A stretch of 64,000 bases of DNA, taken from G963704535 sp963704535. GTDB taxonomy: Bacteria; Chloroflexota; Chloroflexia; Chloroflexales; Roseiflexaceae. The number at the start of each line of letters is the position of its first letter. Positions within the stretch are counted from its first letter, which is position 1. A program made the position numbers and the translations under genes. Positions 17,742-25,928 of this stretch are shown piece after piece. The notes under the pieces were generated by a model that made no database searches, was not told the DNA's origin, and saw nothing but the letters and a program-made list of their open reading frames with translations. The stretch is from contig OY969916.1 in the NCBI GenBank assembly GCA_963704535.1, positions 6,944,001 through 7,008,000 of the forward strand, in the 5' to 3' direction.

Positions 17742-17774
17742 AGGGCGGCTGGTGATATACTCACCAGCCGCCCT
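17742..17774. terminator. 14-bp perfect hairpin after the protease gene
   Basis: AGGGCGGCTGGTGA (17742–17755), loop TATAC, then its exact complement (17761–17774), followed by GCTTTAT. Probably a terminator, though the U tract is weak. Confidence 0.5.
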
Positions 17775-17872
17775 GCTTTATGCGGTACAATATTCCCCGC
17801 GCGAGCGTATCTGTCTGGGCGCAGGCGCGTTTTATGGATGCCGAGACCAACCTTTCGAGGCCGACGCCAGTT

Positions 17873-18373
17873 ATGACTCTCTCTAGCGCCATCCACAACC
17901 TGCTGCAAGCGTATGACTCCTTCACTGATTTTGCCGGCGGCCCCGATCTGCCATGGGTTGTCGAAGCCTATGATGGGTTGGACGATAATACCGTGCAGAT
18001 CATGATCCGTTCTCTGTGCTACGCCTGGGCAGCCGGCCAGCGCGCGGCCGGCTGCTACGATGGCTTTGTCGAACGGCTGGCCCAGGACCTGTTTGAAGCC
18101 CTTCCAACCTGGGACGGCGCGCAGGCTCCTGAGCAGAAGGTCGACTGGTTGCGCCAGCTCGGAGTTCAGCACGTGCTGCCGGAGCCGGAGGCACGCCCGG
18201 CGACCGATGCACACGACGATCTCTATCGCGCCGTGTGGGCCGGTCTGACCGATGCCGAGCGTGAGGCGATCACCGATATGGCCACGTTTTTCAAGATCGC
18301 GCTCCCCGAAGCGACGTTGATGTACCACCTCGGCCGGGCGCTTGGGCAGGCGGGGAATAGCACATCCGGTTAA
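17873..18373 (+). CDS. Conserved-looking hypothetical protein
   Basis: A mostly helical acidic protein of about 166 residues from ATG 17873 (an ATG at 17834 is also possible). I see no signal peptide, membrane segment or known motif. Repeated Trp/Tyr/Asp-rich helices (DLPWVVEAYDGLDDNTVQ, VWAGLTDAEREAITDMATFF) suggest a soluble helical bundle. A TGCGGTACAAT -10-like sequence lies at 17781–17791. Function unknown. Confidence 0.6.
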   Translation: MTLSSAIHNLLQAYDSFTDFAGGPDLPWVVEAYDGLDDNTVQIMIRSLCYAWAAGQRAAGCYDGFVERLAQDLFEALPTWDGAQAPEQKVDWLRQLGVQHVLPEPEARPATDAHDDLYRAVWAGLTDAEREAITDMATFFKIALPEATLMYHLGRALGQAGNSTSG

Positions 18374-18433
18374 ACTCAGGTAGGAAGTGGCATCTCTCGC
18401 CTTCGTTCAGCGCACAGCCCCCTCTTTATCACG

Positions 18434-18468
18434 AAGATCACGCAACACGCAACACGCAACACGTACAT
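18434..18468. repeat. ACGCAACAC-type tandem repeat
   Basis: Consecutive copies of ACGCAACAC (CACGCAACACGCAACACG...). The same family recurs near 24357–24437, 28553 and 56629. Confidence 0.75.
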
Positions 18469-18552
18469 CGTAAATCAACGGATGCGTATCCTCCTGTGCC
18501 CCTTCAGCGTTTTCTGTCCATAAGGACATTGGTGCGCGCAAGGGGAACACAG

Positions 18553-18954
18553 ATGGAGACATCTATTCTGGTTATCGAAGATAACTCGGATCTCCGCCGG
18601 CTCTTCGGTCATATGCTGCGGGAGGATGGCTACGACGTCGTTGTGGTGGGCGGCTGGCAAGAGGCGCATGCGTTGATCGAATCTGGTGGGTCGCCCGACA
18701 TGATCATCTTTGACTGGCTGATCACCGATACCGACGGCTACCTCTGGATTGACGAGCTGCGTGCGGCTTCCGAGGTCAGTCAGATCCCACTGCTGTTTAT
18801 CTGCTCCGAGCCGCCCCCGCGCGCGATCGCCGAGATGCTGGGTAACGCCGGTATTCCCTTGCTTGAGAAGCCGTTCGATATCTTTGTCTTCCGCAGGCGT
18901 GTCTCGGCCCTGCTGCCGCCGCGCGAGCGGATGGCCGGTGCCAGCCTGTCATAG
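18553..18954 (+). CDS. Single-domain response regulator
   Basis: A 133-residue CheY-like receiver domain with no output domain. ATG at 18553 follows AGGGGAA. The acidic pair is in ILVIEDNSD, the phospho-acceptor Asp in MIIFDWLI (~residue 55), and the conserved Lys in LLEKPFD (~104). A strong terminator follows at once, so it is its own transcription unit. The next gene is a histidine kinase, a plausible partner, but it has its own promoter. Confidence 0.88.
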   Translation: METSILVIEDNSDLRRLFGHMLREDGYDVVVVGGWQEAHALIESGGSPDMIIFDWLITDTDGYLWIDELRAASEVSQIPLLFICSEPPPRAIAEMLGNAGIPLLEKPFDIFVFRRRVSALLPPRERMAGASLS

Positions 18955-18973
18955 CTGCTCGATCGTTGAGCTG

Positions 18974-19016
18974 GGGCGAGGGAGTACATGTATGTGCTCC
19001 CTCGCCCTGTTTTTTC
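18974..19016 (+). terminator. Rho-independent terminator
   Basis: An 11-bp stem (GGGCGAGGGAG/CTCCCTCGCCC) plus an inner ACAT/ATGT extension, followed by TGTTTTTT. Confidence 0.9.
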
Positions 19017-19020
19017 CTCG

Positions 19021-19050
19021 TTGACACGCCTACCTTTAGTATGCTATGAT
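19021..19050 (+). promoter_or_regulatory. Promoter for the histidine kinase
   Basis: TTGACA (19021–19026), 18-bp spacer, TATGAT (19045–19050); the gene starts ~118 bases downstream. Confidence 0.6.
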
Positions 19051-19167
19051 AACTGTCCCTAATAAAAGAAGTCCACGAATGGGCGCTCCAGAAGCCGCTA
19101 TATCGGCGGCACGTTCCACAAGGAACCGGAGCGCTTTTCTGACCGCGCCGATCCAGGATGATCGACC

Positions 19168-20322
19168 ATGGAAGCAGCAGTGCCGACCGACAACCTGGCC
19201 CTTGTTGTTGATCCTGACCCGGCGGCACGGACCATCCTTCAACATGCGCTTCGCCAGCGTGGGTACGTATGCGCCGAGGCGGATAGTTTCGCAGCGGCGC
19301 GTGCCGGTGTGGAGGCGGCCACGTATACGGTGGTGTTTGCCACGCTCGATCTCGGTGGCCGGAGCGGCCTGGAGCTGCTCCAGGCCCTACGCGCGCGGGG
19401 GTCTGATACGGGGTTTATTCTGGTCGGCGGGCGCTCAGTCGAGCAGGTGCTGGCGGCGCTGCGGGGCGGCGCCGACGACTACCTGCCTCGGCCCGTGCGC
19501 GACCCGGCGCTTGCGGACGTGCTCCTGCGTGCTGGCCGGGCGCGCGCGGCCCGCGCCGCGCGCCGCGCGCACGATCTGGCGCTGGAGGCGCTGCTCGCGA
19601 GCCGGCAGGTCGATCCGGCACGCCTGGCTCAGGACGCCAGCCTCAACGCGTTGAGCCGCCTGGCCGCCAACCTTGCCCACGAGATTAATAATCCACTCAC
19701 GCCGATCATTGGCATGGCCTCGCTGATCAACGACGAACTCCCGGTCGGTCACATTGCGCGCACCTACGTCGAGACGATCGTCGCCTCGGCGCAGCGCATC
19801 CGCGACATTGTACGCAGCATGCTCGATTTCGCCCGCCCGTCCGCTTTGCAGCGCGCCCCGATCGATTTGGGCGCATTGATCCGCACCACGCTGCTACTCG
19901 TGGCGCAGCAGTTGCGCGACAGCGCGATCACGATCGCGCTTGCGCTCCCCGACAAGTCACTGATCGCCACGGCCAGCGAGGCGCAGCTCAAGCAGGCGCT
20001 CTTGCTGCTGATCGATAATGCGCGCGAGGCGATGCCCGCCGGTGGGGCACTGCGTTTGCAGCTCTCGCAGGAGCGCGACCACGCATCCGGCGCCCGGCGC
20101 GCGCTGATCGCGATCGGCGACACCGGCACGGGTATCGCCAATCACCACAAGCCCTATATCTTCGAGCCGTTCTACTCGACGAAGACTCAGGTCACGGGGG
20201 TCGGGTTGGGGCTTGCCGTGGCGAACAGCATTGTCCAGGCTCACAGTGGCGCGATTGAGTTCGAGTCGGTCGAAGGGCAGGGGAGTACGTTTCGCGTGCT
20301 GCTGCCGCTCGACGATGCTTGA
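19168..20322 (+). CDS. Histidine kinase with degenerate N-terminal receiver domain
   Basis: A soluble 384-residue protein with no membrane segment. Residues ~9–125 fold like a receiver but appear dead: the acceptor position before LDLGGRSGLELL is Thr, not Asp, and the conserved KP is RP (DYLPRPV). Next come a HisKA helix with His ~171 (NLAHEINNPLTPI) and a HATPase domain with N-box (LLIDNAREAMP), G1 (IGDTGTGIA), F-box (FEPFYSTK) and G2 (GVGLGLAVANS). The kinase half looks intact and resembles NtrB/PAS-less cytosolic kinases. The pseudo-receiver may sense a ligand or protein rather than phosphate. The single-domain response regulator just upstream is a candidate target. Confidence 0.9.
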   Translation: MEAAVPTDNLALVVDPDPAARTILQHALRQRGYVCAEADSFAAARAGVEAATYTVVFATLDLGGRSGLELLQALRARGSDTGFILVGGRSVEQVLAALRGGADDYLPRPVRDPALADVLLRAGRARAARAARRAHDLALEALLASRQVDPARLAQDASLNALSRLAANLAHEINNPLTPIIGMASLINDELPVGHIARTYVETIVASAQRIRDIVRSMLDFARPSALQRAPIDLGALIRTTLLLVAQQLRDSAITIALALPDKSLIATASEAQLKQALLLLIDNAREAMPAGGALRLQLSQERDHASGARRALIAIGDTGTGIANHHKPYIFEPFYSTKTQVTGVGLGLAVANSIVQAHSGAIEFESVEGQGSTFRVLLPLDDA

Positions 20323-20341
20323 TCGCCAGAGGAAGTTGCGG

Positions 20342-20400
20342 TTGAGTCCGTTGTCCGTTGTCAGTTGCAAGCAACTGACAACGGACAACGGACCAGGGAC
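20342..20400. repeat. GTTGTCCGTTGTCAGT inverted repeat
   Basis: A perfect 19-bp inverted repeat (20350–20368 with 20371–20389, 2-nt loop AA) between two convergent genes. The same words form the C-terminal tail of the CDF transporter near 49605–49645. It may also terminate transcription. Confidence 0.8.
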
Positions 20401-20406
20401 AAATGA

Positions 20407-21864
20407 CTACCCGCCGTACAGCGCCCTGATCACCAACGGCGAGATCAGGCCCTCGATCAAGCCGGCGATCAGGAACAGCGGGACCAGCACCAGCGCCCAG
20501 ACCTTGGCGAACTGGGCCAGCGACCACATAATATTCTGCCCAACGCTGAAGCCCCTCGGCGGGGACATGAGCGCCGCGCCAATGCGAATGCCCATGGCCG
20601 CCCCCAGGATCGCGGTCGGCAGCTCGACGATCCCGTGCGGCAGCACATAGCCGATCAGGAACTGGAGCGGGCTGTCGGCACCCAGCGCCAGCCAGCTGCC
20701 CCCGCGCTCGCTCAATGTGCTGGCCACAAAGCCGATCTGCGCGAACGCGACCGCCGGCACCAGGAAGGCAAACGCGCCAAAGACAAACAGCGAGAGGATT
20801 CCAGAGAGCGCGGCGACCCTGATGTTGTTGGCGAACACCAGCAGCCCGAGCAGTGGACCGGGCGATGGAGGCTGGCCGATATTGGCGAGGTATTGGTCGA
20901 AGAAGCGAACCTGGTAGTTCTGCCCGATATAGCCGCCGCTCAATAGCCCGCCGAGCGCCGCGACCAGCGCCACGGCCACCGGCAGGCGGTACTCGCGCAG
21001 CAGCGCCGGCAGCTCGCGCCGGTAGAAGCGGCCCAGCGAGAAGGCGGCGCCGCGGTACTGGTCCGGCGCGGTGCCCGCCGGCTGATACTCGCGCAGAAAC
21101 AACCCCCAGGTTGCCACGATCTGGCGCAGGTTGAGCTGCTCATGCTCGCGCGAAAGGATCTCCTCGCGGTTGAACGCGCCGATTCCTGTGCGCACCAGCA
21201 CGATCGCGATCGTCCCCAGCAGCGTGGTCGCGGTCCACAGCACATCCCAGCGCCGGCTGATCATCAGCAGCGCCTCGAGCTGGACTACCGAGGCTGTCGG
21301 CAGCAGTACAAAGCTGGCTAGCAGATTGGCGGCGCGGATGCTGGTGGTGTGGCTTGAGATGATCACCGCACCCGCAACCATGACCACCGCCTTGGCCGTG
21401 ATCAGCAGGAAGACTACGGCGATCTTCTCGAATGTCAGCCCATCGAAGAACAGGTCGGGGAAGCGGAAGCGCAGCGATACGCCGAAGACCGCCATCGCCA
21501 TGTAGGACGACATCAGCGGCGGCAGCAGCGACGAGAGCAGCTTGCCCATGTAGAGCGACCGATCCGAGATCGGCATCGCCAGCAGCGCCTCCAGGCTGTT
21601 GCGCTCGCGCTCGCCGACAAACGACTCCAGCGCGGTGATCAGCGAGAACGAGGCTGGGATGAAGCCGACCAGCAGCATCACAAACGGCACCAGCAGGACC
21701 ACGGTGCCGGGTTCGCCGATGAAACGGATCGCAAAGTTCGCTGCGCTGATCAGTAGGGTCGGCAGCACAAACACCAGGATAAAGATCGGCGTCAGGATGC
21801 GCCAATCGGTCAGAGTGTCGTTGACCTCGCGTCGGGCAATTGCGCGGATGACTCCCATACTCAC
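20407..21864 (-). CDS. ABC-2 type transporter permease
   Basis: The membrane partner of the ATP-binding protein upstream; starts overlap or abut its stop (GTG 21864 or ATG 21858), so the two are coupled. The ~483-residue protein has an N-terminal helix, a large periplasmic region and several C-terminal helices (e.g. VLPTLLISAANFAIRF, AVVFLLITAKAVVMVAGAV, WALVLVPLFLIAGLIEGL). Its first half resembles NatB/ABC-2 permeases; the second half adds a stage II sporulation M-like segment (GIVELPTAILGAAMGIRIG). Substrate unknown; drug or sodium export are the usual roles. Confidence 0.85.
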   Translation of the reverse strand: MSMGVIRAIARREVNDTLTDWRILTPIFILVFVLPTLLISAANFAIRFIGEPGTVVLLVPFVMLLVGFIPASFSLITALESFVGERERNSLEALLAMPISDRSLYMGKLLSSLLPPLMSSYMAMAVFGVSLRFRFPDLFFDGLTFEKIAVVFLLITAKAVVMVAGAVIISSHTTSIRAANLLASFVLLPTASVVQLEALLMISRRWDVLWTATTLLGTIAIVLVRTGIGAFNREEILSREHEQLNLRQIVATWGLFLREYQPAGTAPDQYRGAAFSLGRFYRRELPALLREYRLPVAVALVAALGGLLSGGYIGQNYQVRFFDQYLANIGQPPSPGPLLGLLVFANNIRVAALSGILSLFVFGAFAFLVPAVAFAQIGFVASTLSERGGSWLALGADSPLQFLIGYVLPHGIVELPTAILGAAMGIRIGAALMSPPRGFSVGQNIMWSLAQFAKVWALVLVPLFLIAGLIEGLISPLVIRALYGG

Positions 21865-22913
21865 AGTTTGACCTCCTCCAGATGTCGGTCGGAGATTGGA
21901 GATTGGAGATTGGAGATATTGCTCTCACCGTTTGCCGAATCTCCGATCTCTAATCTCAAGTCGCCATCCCCATCCGCGCTCCAGGCGCCGCGCTCGGCCC
22001 GCTCATCGGCGACGATGCTCAGATACACCTCTTCCAGGCTGCGCGACTGCTCGGTCAAGGCCAGGACCGGCGTCCCGCGCTGGGCCAGGCGTGCGATGAT
22101 CTGTGGGTTGGTCTGGCGCGGGTCGCCGCAGCGGTAGCGCACCCAATCCTCGCCGGCGGCCACGACCCGCACCAGGTCATCCAGCAGCAGCGTGAGCCCG
22201 TCGGCGCGGGCGGCGAGCCGCAGTTCCCAGACCGGGTCGCCCAAGAGCTGGCGGGTGAGTTGGTCGCGGGTGCCCTCGGCGATGATCTGCCCGCCGCGCA
22301 CGATTGCGATCCGGTCGGCTAGCGTCTCCGCCTCGGTCAGGTTGTGGGTCGTCAGCAGGATGGTGCGCCGCGCGGCCCGCATCTCGGCGATCGCATCGCG
22401 CACGGTGCGGGCGCTGTGCGGGTCCATCGCGGTGGTCGGCTCGTCCAGGAACAGCACCGGCGGGTCGTGGATCAGCGCCCGGATCAGCGCGATCTTCTGC
22501 TTCATGCCTTTGGAGAAGCTGTCGAGCCGCTTGTCGCGCGCCTCCCACAGGCCGAACTGCTTGAGCAACTGTTCGCCGCGCTTCTTACAATCGGCGGCCC
22601 GCATCCCCTGGAGCTCGCCAAAGAAGCGCAGGTAGTCCAGCGGCAGCATCCGGTTGTATAGGCCGGGGAACTCGGTCAGCAGCCCGACCACGTGGCGCAC
22701 CTCGCGGGCCTGCTCGACCACGTCGTAGCCGGCGACCCGCGCCGAGCCCTTGGTCGGCTTGAGGATCGCGGCCAGGATACGCACCGTCGTGGTCTTGCCG
22801 GCGCCATTGGGACCCAGCAGCGCCAGCACCTCGCCGGCGTCCACGTTGAGCGAGATCTCGCGCACGGCCTGGAACGACCCGAAGACTTTATGGAGTTTGG
22901 AGGCTTCGATCAT
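21861..22913 (-). CDS. ABC transporter ATP-binding protein with repeat-encoded C-terminus
   Basis: A NatA/CcmA-type ATPase. Walker A is GPNGAGKTTT (~res 34–43), the signature region SFSKGMKQKIALIRAL and Walker B VLFLDEPT. The family usually ends near residue 310. Here the last ~35 residues (…LRLEIGDSANGESNISNLQSPISD…) are a translation of the intergenic GGAGATT/AATCTCC inverted repeat at 21891–21955. The repeat has therefore become part of the gene without breaking it, leaving about eight residues and the coupled start of the permease downstream. No promoter was identified. Confidence 0.92.
   Translation of the reverse strand: MIEASKLHKVFGSFQAVREISLNVDAGEVLALLGPNGAGKTTTVRILAAILKPTKGSARVAGYDVVEQAREVRHVVGLLTEFPGLYNRMLPLDYLRFFGELQGMRAADCKKRGEQLLKQFGLWEARDKRLDSFSKGMKQKIALIRALIHDPPVLFLDEPTTAMDPHSARTVRDAIAEMRAARRTILLTTHNLTEAETLADRIAIVRGGQIIAEGTRDQLTRQLLGDPVWELRLAARADGLTLLLDDLVRVVAAGEDWVRYRCGDPRQTNPQIIARLAQRGTPVLALTEQSRSLEEVYLSIVADERAERGAWSADGDGDLRLEIGDSANGESNISNLQSPISDRHLEEVKL
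21891..21955. repeat. GGAGATT tandem/inverted repeat inside the ABC ATPase gene
   Basis: GGAGATTGGAGATTGGAGATT on one side and GAATCTCCGATCTCTAATCTC on the other. The same 7-base unit occurs at 34214, 47015, 58433 and 63563. Confidence 0.8.
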
Positions 22914-23181
22914 GCCTGTTCCTTGTTTAAGAGACTATCTAAAAAAGGGGTGTTAAGATCCCTTTTCCACCCCAGCATGTGAGTGACCCGCCGGCCTTTC
23001 GAACTTTTTAAGGAGGATATGCCCATCACATCATAGCATCTGCCGGCGGGTTAGGGTCAGTATAGCAGCATCTGCCGAGCGCGGGCAATCGAAATGATTG
23101 CGGTTTGAACGCAAAAGGATCACCGGATTCAAGACTCTCTGCTGCTTCAGCATACTATCAGAATGCTCATAACATAACCTA
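22914..23181. other. Divergent intergenic region, no gene
   Basis: Separates the ABC operon from mreB. It contains a twice-occurring CATCTGCCG word (about 23037 and 23069) but no open frame with coding character. Confidence 0.45.
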
Positions 23182-23190
23182 TGGTATAAT
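23182..23190 (+). promoter_or_regulatory. Extended -10 promoter for mreB
   Basis: TGGTATAAT matches the extended -10 consensus; the -35 region is poor. It lies ~80 bases before the preferred mreB start. Confidence 0.55.
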
Positions 23191-23270
23191 TGCGCCAAAT
23201 CGAATGTTGGAATGAGCATAAATCGGTGCGCATGGCGCGGCGTAGCTCGCGGTTGGAGGAGAACCTAACG

Positions 23271-24351
<1,081 letters not shown>

Positions 24352-24356
24352 CCTGT

Positions 24357-24437
24357 TGCGTATTGCGTGTTGCGTGTCTCATTCTACGTAATACGCAACA
24401 CGTAATACGCAACACGTAATACGCAACACGCAACACT
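24357..24437. repeat. GCGTGTTGCGT / ACGCAACAC inverted tandem repeat
   Basis: Several TTGCGTATTGCGTG units are followed by their complement in about five ACGTAATACGCAAC units, forming a long inverted structure between mreB and mreC. Confidence 0.85.
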
Positions 24438-24440
24438 GCC

Positions 24441-25337
24441 ATGCGCGATTCCGTCCGCAACCGTCCGATCAAGCTTCCCCGCCCGTCGCCCTATCGCTCG
24501 CTGACGCTGGTGGTTTCCCTGCTCGTGCTGGCGCTGCTGCTGCTGGTGCTCGACCAGGCTGGGATGCTTGGCCCCCTGCGTAGCCAGGCCGAGTCGCTGA
24601 TCGGCCCGGCGCTGCGTGGCCTGCGCCAGGTCAGCGACGGCGTCGGCGGCGTCGGGCAGGGGCTGAACGATGTGCAGCGGCTGAACCAGGAGAATGGGGC
24701 GCTACGCGAGGAGAACAGCCAGCTCAAAGCCCAGATTATCGAGAGTCAGGCGCTGAAGCTGGAGAACGCGCGGTTGCGCGATCAATTGCGCATTGAGCAG
24801 GAGCGCCCCTGGCAACTGCTCGGCGCCGATGTCAACACCCACACGCCCGATACCGGCCGCCGCGTGCTGGTGCTGGCCGCTGGCCAGCGAGCAGGGGGTT
24901 CGCCCCGGCATGGCGGTGATCGCCAAGGAGGGCAGCAGCCCGCCCGCCCTGATCGGCGTGGTCGAGGCCGTCGGCCCGCGCAGCGCCAGCGTCCTGCTGA
25001 TCACCGATTACAGCAGCGCAGTCAGCGCGCAGATCTACCGCGACGCCGGCGTCCTGAGCGGCATTGTCCAGGGGCAGTGGCAGCGCGGGTCGCGCCTGCT
25101 GCTCGAACAGGTCGATCGTGAGCGCGGCGCTACGGGCGGGCGATATGGTCGTCACCGCCGGGCTGACGGCGCGAGATCGATGCCGATCTGCCGCGCGCCG
25201 CGATCCCGAAGAATGTCCCGATCGGCACGGTCGAGACCGCCCGCGCCGACGGGCAGACGCAGGTGGCCGAGCTGCGGCCGTTCGTCGATCCCGACCGGGT
25301 GAGCTACGCATGGGTTATTCTCAGCCAAGACGATTAG
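24441..25337 (+). pseudogene. mreC: Rod shape-determining protein MreC, several frameshifts
   Basis: Periplasmic scaffold of the elongasome. The N-terminus has one transmembrane helix (LTLVVSLLVLALLLLVL, ~res 22–38), then a coiled coil (VQRLNQENGALREENSQLKA). The beta-barrel part appears piecewise: RPGMAVIAKEGSSPPALIGVVEAVG in a second frame after about 24890, then a third frame from about 25125 (LRAGDMVVTAGL), then the last part (LPRAAIPKNVPIGTVETARA ... VSYAWVILSQDD, ending TAG 25337) after about 25165. Repaired length is about 298 residues. The end overlaps mreD by 28 bases. Confidence 0.88.
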
Positions 25338-25848
25338 AGGAGCGCGTCGCGCACGAGGTCGGGCTGGCGCTGCTGCTGCTGGGCGTCGCGGTGGTGCAGG
25401 CTGCGCTGCTGCCGCGCCCGCTGGGCTTCGCCCCCAACCTGCTGCTGCTTTTGTCGTCTGCCAGGCGCTGCTTGCCGGCGCAGCCAGCGCCGCTCGCTGG
25501 GCGTTCTATGGCGGGTTGAGCCTGGATATTTGCGCCGATGCCGTGCTTGGCACCCATGCGTTGGCGCTGCTGGTCGCGACGCTGCTTACCACGCTGGCGC
25601 TGGCGCGCTTCAGCCGCGGCAACTGGCTGCTGCCGCTGGCCGGGGTGCTGCTTGGCATGCTGGCCTACCACGCGGTGATGATCCTGCTCTGGGCACTGCT
25701 GATCGCTCCAGTCAGCCTGCGGGCCTACTTGCCGGTGGTGCTGCTGCCGGATACGATGCTGGTGCTGATTCCGGCGCTGCCGTTGTTCCTGATCATGCGC
25801 TGGCGTGAAAGCCGCCGCCGTGGCGAGGTTCCTGTCGATGTCTATTAG
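25310..25848 (+). pseudogene. mreD: Rod shape-determining protein MreD, one frameshift
   Basis: Small integral membrane elongasome protein. ATG at 25310 lies within the end of mreC. The first ~48 residues (EVGLALLLLGVAVVQAALLP, FAPNLLLLL) lead into a shift near 25455; the remainder (LSLDICADAVLGTHALALLV, five further hydrophobic segments, ...RRRGEVPVDVY) is in another frame. Total ~178 residues with about six membrane helices, as usual for MreD. Confidence 0.85.
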
Positions 25849-25867
25849 TGCCTATCCGCAAAATCTA

Positions 25868-25922
25868 GGTTTGGTGGGGGATTTGGGGAGGGCAGCCCTC
25901 CCCAAGCCCCTCCCCCTCTTTT
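25868..25922. repeat. GC-rich palindromic repeat copy
   Basis: GGGGATTTGGGGAGGGCAG then CCCTCCCCAAGCCCC, seven bases before the mrdA start; member of the dispersed palindrome family. Confidence 0.7.
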
Positions 25923-25928
25923 GACGAT

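Noticed and set aside
24357..24437. CRISPR array at the ACGCAACAC repeats
   Set aside because: Units are contiguous, 9–16 bases long, partly inverted, without spacers, and no cas gene is present.
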